From assembly GCA_902785105.1 (NCBI GenBank), contig CACZXF010000002.1:1-64000 (forward strand): a stretch of DNA of 64,000 nt. Direction: 5' to 3'. Under the pieces are notes generated by a model, which ran no database searches, was not told where the DNA came from, and was given only the letters and a program-made list of their open reading frames with translations. Positions 53,149-60,086 of the stretch are shown piece after piece. A program made the translations under genes and the position numbers. Origin of the DNA: an uncultured Eubacteriales bacterium (GTDB lineage: Bacteria; Bacillota; Clostridia; Christensenellales; Aristaeellaceae). Position 1 is the stretch's first letter. Each line of letters opens with the position of its first letter.

Positions 53149-54445
53149 ATACGCTATAACCAAACAGTGACGGCAGCCACAGGCTGATCTGGGGAACGAA
53201 GGTCAACAGCAGCAGCGTAATGAGCATACATACATAGAAGGGCAGCGTCGCCTTGACCACCTTCTCCATGGGCAGCTTTGCCACAGCGGAGCCGATGAAC
53301 AGTACCGCGCCAACCGGCGGAGTCAGCAGGCCGATGCCGCAATTCAATACTACCATGATGCCGAACTGTATCGGGCTGATGCCGATGGAGGTCGCCACGG
53401 GCAACAAAATCGGAGTGGCGATCAGAATGATGGGCGCCATGTCCATGATGCAGCCCAATACCAGCAATATCAGGTTCAGCAGCAGAGCGATGACCACAGG
53501 GCTTGAGGACACACCGGTGATCAACGCGGCGGCCTTGGCCGGAACGTGCAGGTTGGTCAGGCAGTATCCAAATGCGCCGGACAGGGAGATCAGTATCAAC
53601 ACGATAGCCAGCGTATCAATGCAGGCTTCTAAGTTTTCCCATACGCCCTTCCAATTCAGTCCCTTGTAGATGAAAACCGAGACGAACAGCGAATACAGCA
53701 CCGAGATGGCCGCGGATTCTGTGGCCGTGAACACGCCGCCGACCACGCCGACCACCACAATCAGCACCGCCGCCAGTGCCCATATGGAGCGCCCCAGTTG
53801 AGCGATGAAGTTTTTGATGGAGAACTTCTCCCCTTTGGGATAGTTGCGCTTCACGGAGATGATGTAGGAGCCGATCATCAAACTGATTGCCAAAAGCGCC
53901 CCCGGCAGATACCCCGCCATGAACAGCGCCCCGACGGAAATGCCGCCCGCCGTGGTGGCGTAGATGACCATATTGTGGGACGGCGGCACCAGCAGACCCT
54001 CGCAGGATGAGGTGATGGTGACAGCCGTCGAAAAGTCGGCATCATAGCCCTGATCCACCATCATAGGAATCAGTATGGACCCCAGCGACGCGGTGTCCGC
54101 GGAGGCGGAACCGGAGATGCCGCCGAAGAAGTAGGAGGCCACGATGTTGACCATTGCCAGCCCGCCGCGCATCCAGCCTACCAGCGAGTTGGCCAGGGCT
54201 ATCAGCTTGTCGGAAATACCGCCCGTGCCCATCAGCACACCCATTGTGATGAAAAAGGGCACGGCCATCAGGCTGAAGGACCAGACGCCCCGCACCATCT
54301 GCATCGGCAGCACGCTCAGATTTTGCCCCATGGAGAGCAAGCACAGCACCGTGGAGATGCCCACGGAATAGGCGATGGGGAAGCGAAGGAACACCATGAC
54401 AAGGAAACTCCCCAACAGGATCAATGTGGACATGCTTTCACTCAT
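53147..54445 (-). CDS. dctM: TRAP transporter large permease (DctM)
   Basis: The main membrane subunit of a tripartite ATP-independent periplasmic transporter, which takes up organic acids or sialic-acid-like solutes with sodium. The 432-residue product has about twelve segments with the DctM signatures RFPIAYSVGISTVLCLL, VPFFITMGVLMGTGGIS, GGISGSASADTASLGSILIPMM, and GLLTPPVGAVLFIGSAVAKLPMEKV. It starts 2 nt after the dctQ stop. No substrate-binding DctP gene is found near it, so the substrate is open. Confidence 0.94.
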   Translation of the reverse strand: MSESMSTLILLGSFLVMVFLRFPIAYSVGISTVLCLLSMGQNLSVLPMQMVRGVWSFSLMAVPFFITMGVLMGTGGISDKLIALANSLVGWMRGGLAMVNIVASYFFGGISGSASADTASLGSILIPMMVDQGYDADFSTAVTITSSCEGLLVPPSHNMVIYATTAGGISVGALFMAGYLPGALLAISLMIGSYIISVKRNYPKGEKFSIKNFIAQLGRSIWALAAVLIVVVGVVGGVFTATESAAISVLYSLFVSVFIYKGLNWKGVWENLEACIDTLAIVLILISLSGAFGYCLTNLHVPAKAAALITGVSSSPVVIALLLNLILLVLGCIMDMAPIILIATPILLPVATSIGISPIQFGIMVVLNCGIGLLTPPVGAVLFIGSAVAKLPMEKVVKATLPFYVCMLITLLLLTFVPQISLWLPSLFGYSV

Positions 54446-54447
54446 CG

Positions 54448-54984
54448 TCAGTTTGCCCCCTTTCCGTCGTCATAGAATTCCTCAATGCGCAGAAATACCT
54501 GCTCCAGCTCAAATATCACCATGCCGGCGCCGGCTACCGCCACGGGCAGGTACATCCATACCTGGCTCAGCTTCGGCAGAGAGGAATACTTGGCGAATTT
54601 TGCGATGTTGCCGGTGGGCTTGATGACATCAGCGCCCACCACCAGCAGCACCACGCCCAGCGCCAGCACCGCCACATCGGATAATAAATCCAGCGCCGTG
54701 ACGACCTTCTTCGGCAGGTAGCTGTCAAAGGCCGTCATGCGGATGTGGGTGCGCTTGCGGATGGCCAGCGTTGCGGAGAGCACCGTCATGTAGACCATCA
54801 GCGTCAGCACCATCTCCTCGCTCCAATGGGGATCACTGATGAACGGCACATAGCGCCCCAGCACGGACCAGGTGGTGATGACTATGTCGCCGACCAGCAG
54901 CAGCTTGCAGATGAAAAGTATGATCTTGTAGGCCCAGTCGTAGACCGGCCTGAGTCGATTCAGCGTACGAACCCATCCGGGCAT
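54448..54984 (-). CDS. dctQ: TRAP transporter small permease (DctQ)
   Basis: The four-helix small subunit that pairs with DctM. 178 residues: ILFICKLLLVGDIVITTWSVLGRYV (helix 1, with the RYV motif common in DctQ), SEEMVLTLMVYMTVLSATLAIRKRTHIRM (helix 2 and the family motif R..HIRM), and two C-terminal helices. ATG at 54984 has GGGAGGG upstream; the longer frame would overlap the previous small gene. Coupled to dctM by a 2-nt gap. Confidence 0.92.
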   Translation of the reverse strand: MPGWVRTLNRLRPVYDWAYKIILFICKLLLVGDIVITTWSVLGRYVPFISDPHWSEEMVLTLMVYMTVLSATLAIRKRTHIRMTAFDSYLPKKVVTALDLLSDVAVLALGVVLLVVGADVIKPTGNIAKFAKYSSLPKLSQVWMYLPVAVAGAGMVIFELEQVFLRIEEFYDDGKGAN

Positions 54985-54998
54985 GTTTTTCCCTCCCA

Positions 54999-55169
54999 TC
55001 ACTTGTCCTTGCCGTTCTTGCCCTCATTCAGCGCCTTCTGCTTTTCACGCTGCATGATGGGCCACCACTCGTGAAAGGCATAATAGACCGGAAAGCCCAG
55101 GCCGATAATGCTCATACAAAGGCAGTTGATGAATTCCTTCTTTGCCTCCTCATATTCCTTGCTGTACAT
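54999..55169 (-). CDS. Small single-helix protein heading the TRAP operon
   Basis: A 56-residue protein, MYSKEYEEAKKEFINCLCMS followed by IIGLGFPVYYAFHEWWPIMQ and a lysine-rich tail ending GKDK. One hydrophobic segment (about 17-35) is flanked by charged ends. GGGGGTG precedes the ATG at 55169. Its stop lies 14 nt before the dctQ start. I do not recognise a family. Its position, where a DctP-type binding protein or nothing would be expected, suggests an accessory membrane subunit or an assembly factor of the transporter. This is inference from context. Confidence 0.7.
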   Translation of the reverse strand: MYSKEYEEAKKEFINCLCMSIIGLGFPVYYAFHEWWPIMQREKQKALNEGKNGKDK

Positions 55170-55274
55170 CGTGAGCACCCCCTTTATATTATGATCGACG
55201 CAATTATACACCCGTTTGCCGCTAAGTTTCCGGAAACGATGCGCGATGGGCGGGAAAGGGGCGTCAAAAGGTGC

Positions 55275-55280
55275 TATAAT
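55275..55280 (+). promoter_or_regulatory. Probable -10 element for the KdpD-like kinase
   Basis: GGTGCTATAAT (TG-n-TATAAT) lies 40 bases before the start; no convincing -35. Confidence 0.5.
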
Positions 55281-55320
55281 ATATAATGGTTGTCTACAGC
55301 CTGAATAGGGGGGAGGTGGA

Positions 55321-56367
55321 TTGGCATTGAGCAGGGCGATGAAAAACAGCCTGATCTGCGCGGGTATACTGGGCGCGGCGGTAGCGCTTTCGATGGGGCT
55401 GTCGGGCATCTATGATGACAACAATCCCTTTGCCATGCCGGTTTTCATACTGGCCGTGGCGCTGATCGCGCGATTGACGGACGGCTACCGCTACGGCATT
55501 GCGGCGTCGTTGATCGGGACATTTTGTGTAAACTTCATGTTTACCTGGCCTTTTTGGCAGTTCGACGTCACCTACAGCGGCTATCCGCTGACCTTCACGG
55601 TGATGCTGATGGTCTCGCTCATCATCGGCACATTGACCACCCAGATCAAGAAGCAGGAACAGCTCCGCTTCGAGATGGAGCGGGAGAAGATGCACGCCAA
55701 TCTGCTGCGGGCCATCGCCCACGATATCCGCACGCCGCTGGCGTCGATACTGGGCGCCAGCTCGGCCCTTCAATCCCAGAGCCTCAGCCCGGGGGATCAG
55801 GCGGCGCTGGTGAACGAAATTCAGAGGGACGCACAGTGGCTGGTGCGGGTGACGGAGAATCTGCTATCCATTACCCGCTTTACCGGCGGGGATGTGACGT
55901 TGAAGAAGTCCGAAGAGGTGCTGGAGGAGATCGTCGGCAGCGCCATCGTCAAGTATCGCCGCACCCCGGGCGCCCTGCCGGTGGAGGCGGCCATGCCGGA
56001 GGACATACTGGTCGTGCCCATGGACGCCACGCTGATCGAACAGGTGTTGATCAATCTCTTCGATAACGTCAGCGCCCACGGAGGCAGCGCTACGCGCATC
56101 TGGCTGACCGCCACCCGGGAGGGGGACAGGGTGCGGGTCACGGTGGAGGACGACGGAGAGGGGATCCCCAAAGCCTTGCTGTCCGGCATATTTGACGGCG
56201 CGGCCCGGCGATACACCCACAGCCGCACGGACGACCGGAGGAATATGGGCATAGGGCTTTCCGTCTGCCGTTCCATTATACGCGCCCACGGCGGTGAAAT
56301 GACGGCCGGGGCCAGCGCCTATGGCGGTGCGTGCTTCTCATTTACACTGCCGAATCCAGAGGCTTGA
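55321..56367 (+). CDS. KdpD C-terminal-like sensor histidine kinase
   Basis: A 348-residue kinase. Residues 1-100 form three or four membrane helices of the DUF4118/KdpD type (MPVFILAVALIARLTDGYRYGIAASLIGTFCVNFMFT). HisKA follows with AIAHDIRTPLASILGASSAL (His near 134), then HATPase_c (LFDNVSAHGG, VEDDGEGIP, NMGIGLSVCRSIIRAHGG). The large cytosolic KdpD sensor and USP domains of true KdpD are absent, and no kdpFABC genes are near. The start is probably the TTG at 55321 (GGGAGG upstream); the ATG at 55339 is an alternative. It is transcribed divergently from the TRAP operon, which it may control. Confidence 0.9.
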   Translation: MALSRAMKNSLICAGILGAAVALSMGLSGIYDDNNPFAMPVFILAVALIARLTDGYRYGIAASLIGTFCVNFMFTWPFWQFDVTYSGYPLTFTVMLMVSLIIGTLTTQIKKQEQLRFEMEREKMHANLLRAIAHDIRTPLASILGASSALQSQSLSPGDQAALVNEIQRDAQWLVRVTENLLSITRFTGGDVTLKKSEEVLEEIVGSAIVKYRRTPGALPVEAAMPEDILVVPMDATLIEQVLINLFDNVSAHGGSATRIWLTATREGDRVRVTVEDDGEGIPKALLSGIFDGAARRYTHSRTDDRRNMGIGLSVCRSIIRAHGGEMTAGASAYGGACFSFTLPNPEA

Positions 56368-56385
56368 TATTACGGGAGAAAAGCT

Positions 56386-57102
56386 ATGAACAGTGACAAT
56401 CGAAGCAAGGTGCTGGTGATCGAGGACGATCCGGGCATCTGCATATTTCTTAAAACGACCCTTGTGTCGGAGGGCTACGAGGTCATCATCGCGAAGGATG
56501 GGAAAAGCGCGCTGGGTTTGATCTCTTCGCACTGTCCGGACTGCCTGCTGCTGGACCTTGGGCTTCCGGACATGGACGGCAATGCCATCATTGAAAGTGT
56601 TCGACAGTGGACACACATGCCCATCATCGTGATCTCTGCCCGCAGTATGGAGCAGGACAAGGCCACTGCGCTGGATATGGGCGCGGACGACTATATCACC
56701 AAGCCCTTCGGCACTATCGAGCTGCTGGCCCGCATACGCGCCGCCCTGCGCCACACCCGGACCACCGCCGAGGCGGGGGAGATCGCCCTGACGGGCAGCT
56801 ATCATGTGGGTGACCTGGAGATCGACTATCGCAAGCGCCGGGTCTATCGGGGCGGCGAGGACGTCCGGCTGACGCCCAATGAATACCGCATCGTCGCCCT
56901 GCTGGGCAGGCACGCCGGGCGCGTGCTGACCTATAAGACAATGCTCAGAGAGCTGTGGGGCCCCGCCGCCAGCTCTGACAACAAGATCCTCCGGGTTCAC
57001 ATGGCGGGCATTCGCCGAAAAATCGAGCCGGACCCCAATGAACCCCGCTATATCTTCACCGAGGTCGGCGTCGGCTATCGGATGGCGGAGGATGAAAAGT
57101 AA
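56386..57102 (+). CDS. KdpE-like response regulator
   Basis: A 238-residue OmpR-family regulator, partner of the preceding kinase (18-nt gap). Receiver: acidic pair in VIEDDPGI, phospho-acceptor Asp57 in LLLDLGLPDMDG, and lysine in ITKPFGTIE. The winged-helix effector domain (about 130-235) has LTPNEYRIVALLGRHAG and ILRVHMAGIRRKIEPDPNEPRYIFTEVGVGYRM, characteristic of KdpE. GGGAG precedes the ATG. A bidirectional terminator follows. Confidence 0.93.
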   Translation: MNSDNRSKVLVIEDDPGICIFLKTTLVSEGYEVIIAKDGKSALGLISSHCPDCLLLDLGLPDMDGNAIIESVRQWTHMPIIVISARSMEQDKATALDMGADDYITKPFGTIELLARIRAALRHTRTTAEAGEIALTGSYHVGDLEIDYRKRRVYRGGEDVRLTPNEYRIVALLGRHAGRVLTYKTMLRELWGPAASSDNKILRVHMAGIRRKIEPDPNEPRYIFTEVGVGYRMAEDEK

Positions 57103-57110
57103 GTCATAAA

Positions 57111-57150
57111 AAAGAGCCCGCAGCCTGTTTTCGGAGGCTGCGGGCTCTGT
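57111..57150. terminator. Bidirectional terminator between kdpE-like and ABC ATPase genes
   Basis: A perfect 14-bp stem AGAGCCCGCAGCCT/AGGCTGCGGGCTCT with A-run on the left and GTAC on the right. Confidence 0.85.
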
Positions 57151-57161
57151 ACAAAGAGGTA

Positions 57162-58319
57162 TTACTTGAAGGGATAGGATTTGCAGACGGGGGCGTTGGC
57201 CTTGGCGGAGGCTTCATCGAACCAGATGAGGTTGTTGCCGGTGGCCTCGTCGAAGAGCTGGATGAAGCGGGGCTGGACGTTGAAGTTCACCACGTCGCCC
57301 ATGTGGATGTCCACATCCAAATCCATGGTCTGGATGACCATCACCACGGTGTCGTCGCCATAGGAGGTGTGGAGGTTGATCTCGTTGCCCAGCATCTCAG
57401 CGACCTCGACCTTGGCGGTCATGGGGCCGTTTCCGATGGTGATGTTGCCGGGGCGGATGCCGCAGACGATGTTGCCGGGCTTCTGGCCGTTGGCCTTGAG
57501 GGCCTTTTGCTGGAATTCGGAGAGCTCGAACTTCACATCGTGGATCTGGGCGTAATACTTGTCGCCTTCGAGCAGGAGCTTGCAGTTTTTGAAGAAGTTC
57601 ATGACGGGCATTCCGATGAAGCCGGCCACGAACAGATTCACGGGCTTGTTGAACAGATCCTGGGGCGCGCCGATCTGGTTGACGAAGCCGTCCTTCATGA
57701 TGACGATGCGGTCACCCAGGGTCATGGCCTCGGTCTGATCGTGGGTGACGTACATGAAGGTGGTGTTGATGCGCTGGCGGAGTTTGATGATCTCGGCGCG
57801 CATCTGATTGCGCAGCTTGGCGTCCAGGTTGGAAAGGGGCTCGTCCATCAGGAACACCTTCGGGTCGCGGACCATGGCGCGGCCAATGGCGACGCGCTGG
57901 CGCTGGCCGCCCGACAGGGCCTTGGGCTTGCGATCGAGATACTGGGTGATGTCCAGGATTTCGGCGACCTCGCGGACCTTCTTGTCGATGGTCTCGCGGG
58001 GGGTCTTCTTCATCTTCAATGCGAAGGCCATGTTCTCATAGACGGTCATGTGGGGATACAGCGCGTAATTCTGGAAGACCATGGCGATGTCGCGGTCCTT
58101 GGGGGCGATGTCGTTGCACAGCTTGCCGTCGATGTACAGCTCGCCGCCGCTGATGTCCTCCAGGCCCGCCACCATGCGCAGGGTGGTGGACTTGCCGCAG
58201 CCCGAGGGGCCGACCAGCACGATGAATTCCTTGTCCGCGATGTCGATGTTGACGTCGTGGACCGCCGTCACGTTGCCGCTGTAGACCTTCTTGAGATTCT
58301 TGATCTGCACCTGAGACAT
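57162..58319 (-). CDS. ugpC: Sugar ABC transporter ATPase (UgpC/MsmK/MalK type)
   Basis: ATPase that powers carbohydrate importers. The 385-residue product has Walker [15 protein letters not shown] (about 37), signature [15 protein letters not shown] (about 134), Walker [18 protein letters not shown]-loop [12 protein letters not shown], and the C-terminal OB-fold TOBE region ([23 protein letters not shown]). No permease or binding-protein gene is adjacent. In Bacillota such stand-alone MsmK-like ATPases often serve several sugar importers. It has a leader of about 120 bases with a CCGGC hairpin and the three-hairpin element copy C upstream. Confidence 0.94.
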   Translation of the reverse strand: MSQVQIKNLKKVYSGNVTAVHDVNIDIADKEFIVLVGPSGCGKSTTLRMVAGLEDISGGELYIDGKLCNDIAPKDRDIAMVFQNYALYPHMTVYENMAFALKMKKTPRETIDKKVREVAEILDITQYLDRKPKALSGGQRQRVAIGRAMVRDPKVFLMDEPLSNLDAKLRNQMRAEIIKLRQRINTTFMYVTHDQTEAMTLGDRIVIMKDGFVNQIGAPQDLFNKPVNLFVAGFIGMPVMNFFKNCKLLLEGDKYYAQIHDVKFELSEFQQKALKANGQKPGNIVCGIRPGNITIGNGPMTAKVEVAEMLGNEINLHTSYGDDTVVMVIQTMDLDVDIHMGDVVNFNVQPRFIQLFDEATGNNLIWFDEASAKANAPVCKSYPFK

Positions 58320-58460
58320 GTTGTTACGCCCTGATGCCCCGGACCACCCGGAACACCTCGCAGCCGGCTCGAAGCCGGCACTGCATTACGACAGGTCTCC
58401 ACACTGCCGCACCGCGGGCACGCGGTCTGCAACCTCCTTTTGGATGTACAGTATACCAGA

Positions 58461-58540
58461 GAGGCGCGAAACCGAGGGTTTCGCGGTCTGACGCTTTGCG
58501 TCAGACTGGCTTGGCTGAATCATAGATTCAGACAAGCCAC
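58461..58540 (+). repeat. Three-hairpin element, copy C
   Basis: GAGGCGCGAA start; hairpins CGCGAAACC/GGTTTCGCG (loop GAG), GTCTGACGC/GCGTCAGAC (loop TTT), TGGCTTGgCTGAATC/GATTCAGaCAAGCCA. It lies between the YesL-like gene and the ABC ATPase gene, both minus strand, so it reads antisense to their transcript. Confidence 0.9.
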
Positions 58541-58598
58541 CGAGTGGAGTGGTACACTGCCATGGATTATATATGAAGGGGATTGTAGCCCCCATCCA

Positions 58599-59348
58599 TC
58601 AGAGTCCGAATTTTCGCATTTCCGCCAGGGTCTTTTCCTCGCTCTCGTCCTGCATCATCAGCTCATCGTCCAGCTCGTCCTCGCTGACGGGGTCGCCGGC
58701 GGCGTCCAGCTCTGAGAGGAAGGGCGCGTATTGCCGGAGATGGAAGAAGGAGCAGAGCAGGGTCACCAGCCCGAAGCCGCCCAGCGCCCACAGGAACGCC
58801 GCCAGCGGCAGGAATTGCAGATTGATGTAGGACGCCGCCACGGGCACGACGTGCAGCGCCGCCACGACGAGGAGGTAGTGGGGCCGGGAGAAGGCGAAGA
58901 AGGCGGTGTTCATCGCCTGCTGCTTCAGCGTGCCGCTGAAGGCCGAGATGGCCGGGAAATAGTACATGAACGCGATGGCGTCCAGCACCAGCAGCCCGAT
59001 GAGGCCGTATTTGAAGTAGCGCACCGGGGCGGGGAACTGGTTGCACCAGCTTATTTCAAGCAACAGCGCAACGGCGAACACCAGCATCACCAGCCAGCCG
59101 ATGGTGGCCTGGACGAAGTTATCCTTAAAGCCCTTGAAGAAGGTCCGGAAGATGCGAACGTCGCCCTGGAATTTGTTGCGGCGGGCCTTGAGGCAAACAT
59201 AGTACATGCCCGACAGCGAAGCGCCTACGGTGACCACAGGAATGCTGCACAGCACAAACAGTATGTTGGTGATCACCACCACGCCCAGCCGGTACATCAA
59301 CCGGCCAAAGAAGCTGTCATTGCCCAGAAACCCGCGCAAAAATTCCAT
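58599..59348 (-). CDS. YesL-family (DUF624) membrane protein
   Basis: A 249-residue protein with five or six helices. The N-terminus NDSFFGRLMYRLGVVVITNILFVLCSIPVVTVGASLSGMYYV is the hallmark of the DUF624/YesL family, often encoded with sugar ABC importers and glycoside hydrolases. The C-terminal 35 residues form an acidic cytosolic tail (DPVSEDELDDELMMQDESEEKT). It follows the unknown gene at 59373-60059 and the alpha-galactosidase on the same strand. Role unknown; probably accessory to carbohydrate uptake. Confidence 0.88.
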   Translation of the reverse strand: MEFLRGFLGNDSFFGRLMYRLGVVVITNILFVLCSIPVVTVGASLSGMYYVCLKARRNKFQGDVRIFRTFFKGFKDNFVQATIGWLVMLVFAVALLLEISWCNQFPAPVRYFKYGLIGLLVLDAIAFMYYFPAISAFSGTLKQQAMNTAFFAFSRPHYLLVVAALHVVPVAASYINLQFLPLAAFLWALGGFGLVTLLCSFFHLRQYAPFLSELDAAGDPVSEDELDDELMMQDESEEKTLAEMRKFGL

Positions 59349-59372
59349 CCGTCTTCCCCTTAAAGTACAAAA

Positions 59373-60059
59373 TTATCCAACGTCGAAAAGGTAATTCAGA
59401 AAGACATCCACCTGGTCCACATGGCTGGATTCGGCGTTGACGCCGAGCCATGCGTCTTCCGCATAGGCGGCATAGTCGCCGATGACCCGGCTGCCGCTTA
59501 AGTCGATGCCGATGGGCAGGGGCTGGTCCCCGTATTCCTCGGTGTCCTCCGGGACGGAGAACGTCAGCCTGTCCTTCCAGCGCGCCGACAATCCCTCGCC
59601 CTTTTCTGAGGAAAGGTCCAGCAGGCGGCCGCTGCGTCCAAGTGCTTCGATATCTTCACGGCCCATGACGACCACGTCCAGCGCCCCGGCATCCATCAGC
59701 GTCACCAGAGAATCGTAATACCGGTTGCCCGCCGTCCGCTTCGAGGGATTGCAGTAGATCGAGCAATTGATGACGAGCTGCTTTTCCTTCAAATCGTAGT
59801 TCGCGTAATCCGCGAGGCCCGCATAGAAGTTGGAGCCCCTGCCGTAGTCGGCATAGGTGTTGGCGAAGCAGGCGTAGAACCAGTTTTCCTTGGGCACTGC
59901 GATTTGAAGGTACAGCAGGTATCCCGCCAGCGACAGCACCGCAATGATCGCTATTATGGGAATCCGGTAGTAATCCCATATATAAAGCGCGATCTGCGAA
60001 GGCCGCTCTCCCTTCAATTTCTCGCGGTCTGCCCGAAGCATTTCCCTGAATCGTTCCAA
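59373..60059 (-). CDS. Membrane-anchored protein of the galactoside cluster
   Basis: A 228-residue protein with a short cytosolic N-terminus, one membrane helix (about residues 30-52, RIPIIAIIAVLSLAGYLLYL) and an extracytoplasmic domain. That domain resembles a fragment of a solute-binding fold: INCSIYCNPSKRTAGNRYYDSLVTLMDAGALDVVVMGREDIEAL...PLPIGIDLSGSRVIG. I do not know a named family. It lies 27 nt downstream of the alpha-galactosidase gene and 24 nt upstream of yesL-like on the same strand. A receptor-like partner of the YesL protein is possible. Confidence 0.75.
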   Translation of the reverse strand: MERFREMLRADREKLKGERPSQIALYIWDYYRIPIIAIIAVLSLAGYLLYLQIAVPKENWFYACFANTYADYGRGSNFYAGLADYANYDLKEKQLVINCSIYCNPSKRTAGNRYYDSLVTLMDAGALDVVVMGREDIEALGRSGRLLDLSSEKGEGLSARWKDRLTFSVPEDTEEYGDQPLPIGIDLSGSRVIGDYAAYAEDAWLGVNAESSHVDQVDVFLNYLFDVG

Positions 60060-60086
60060 CGCCGCCGTCCTCCAAAGGGTCTGTTA

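Noticed and set aside
55321..57102. True KdpDE potassium-sensing system
   Set aside because: The kinase lacks the KdpD N-terminal domains and no kdpFABC genes are near; called KdpD/E-like only.
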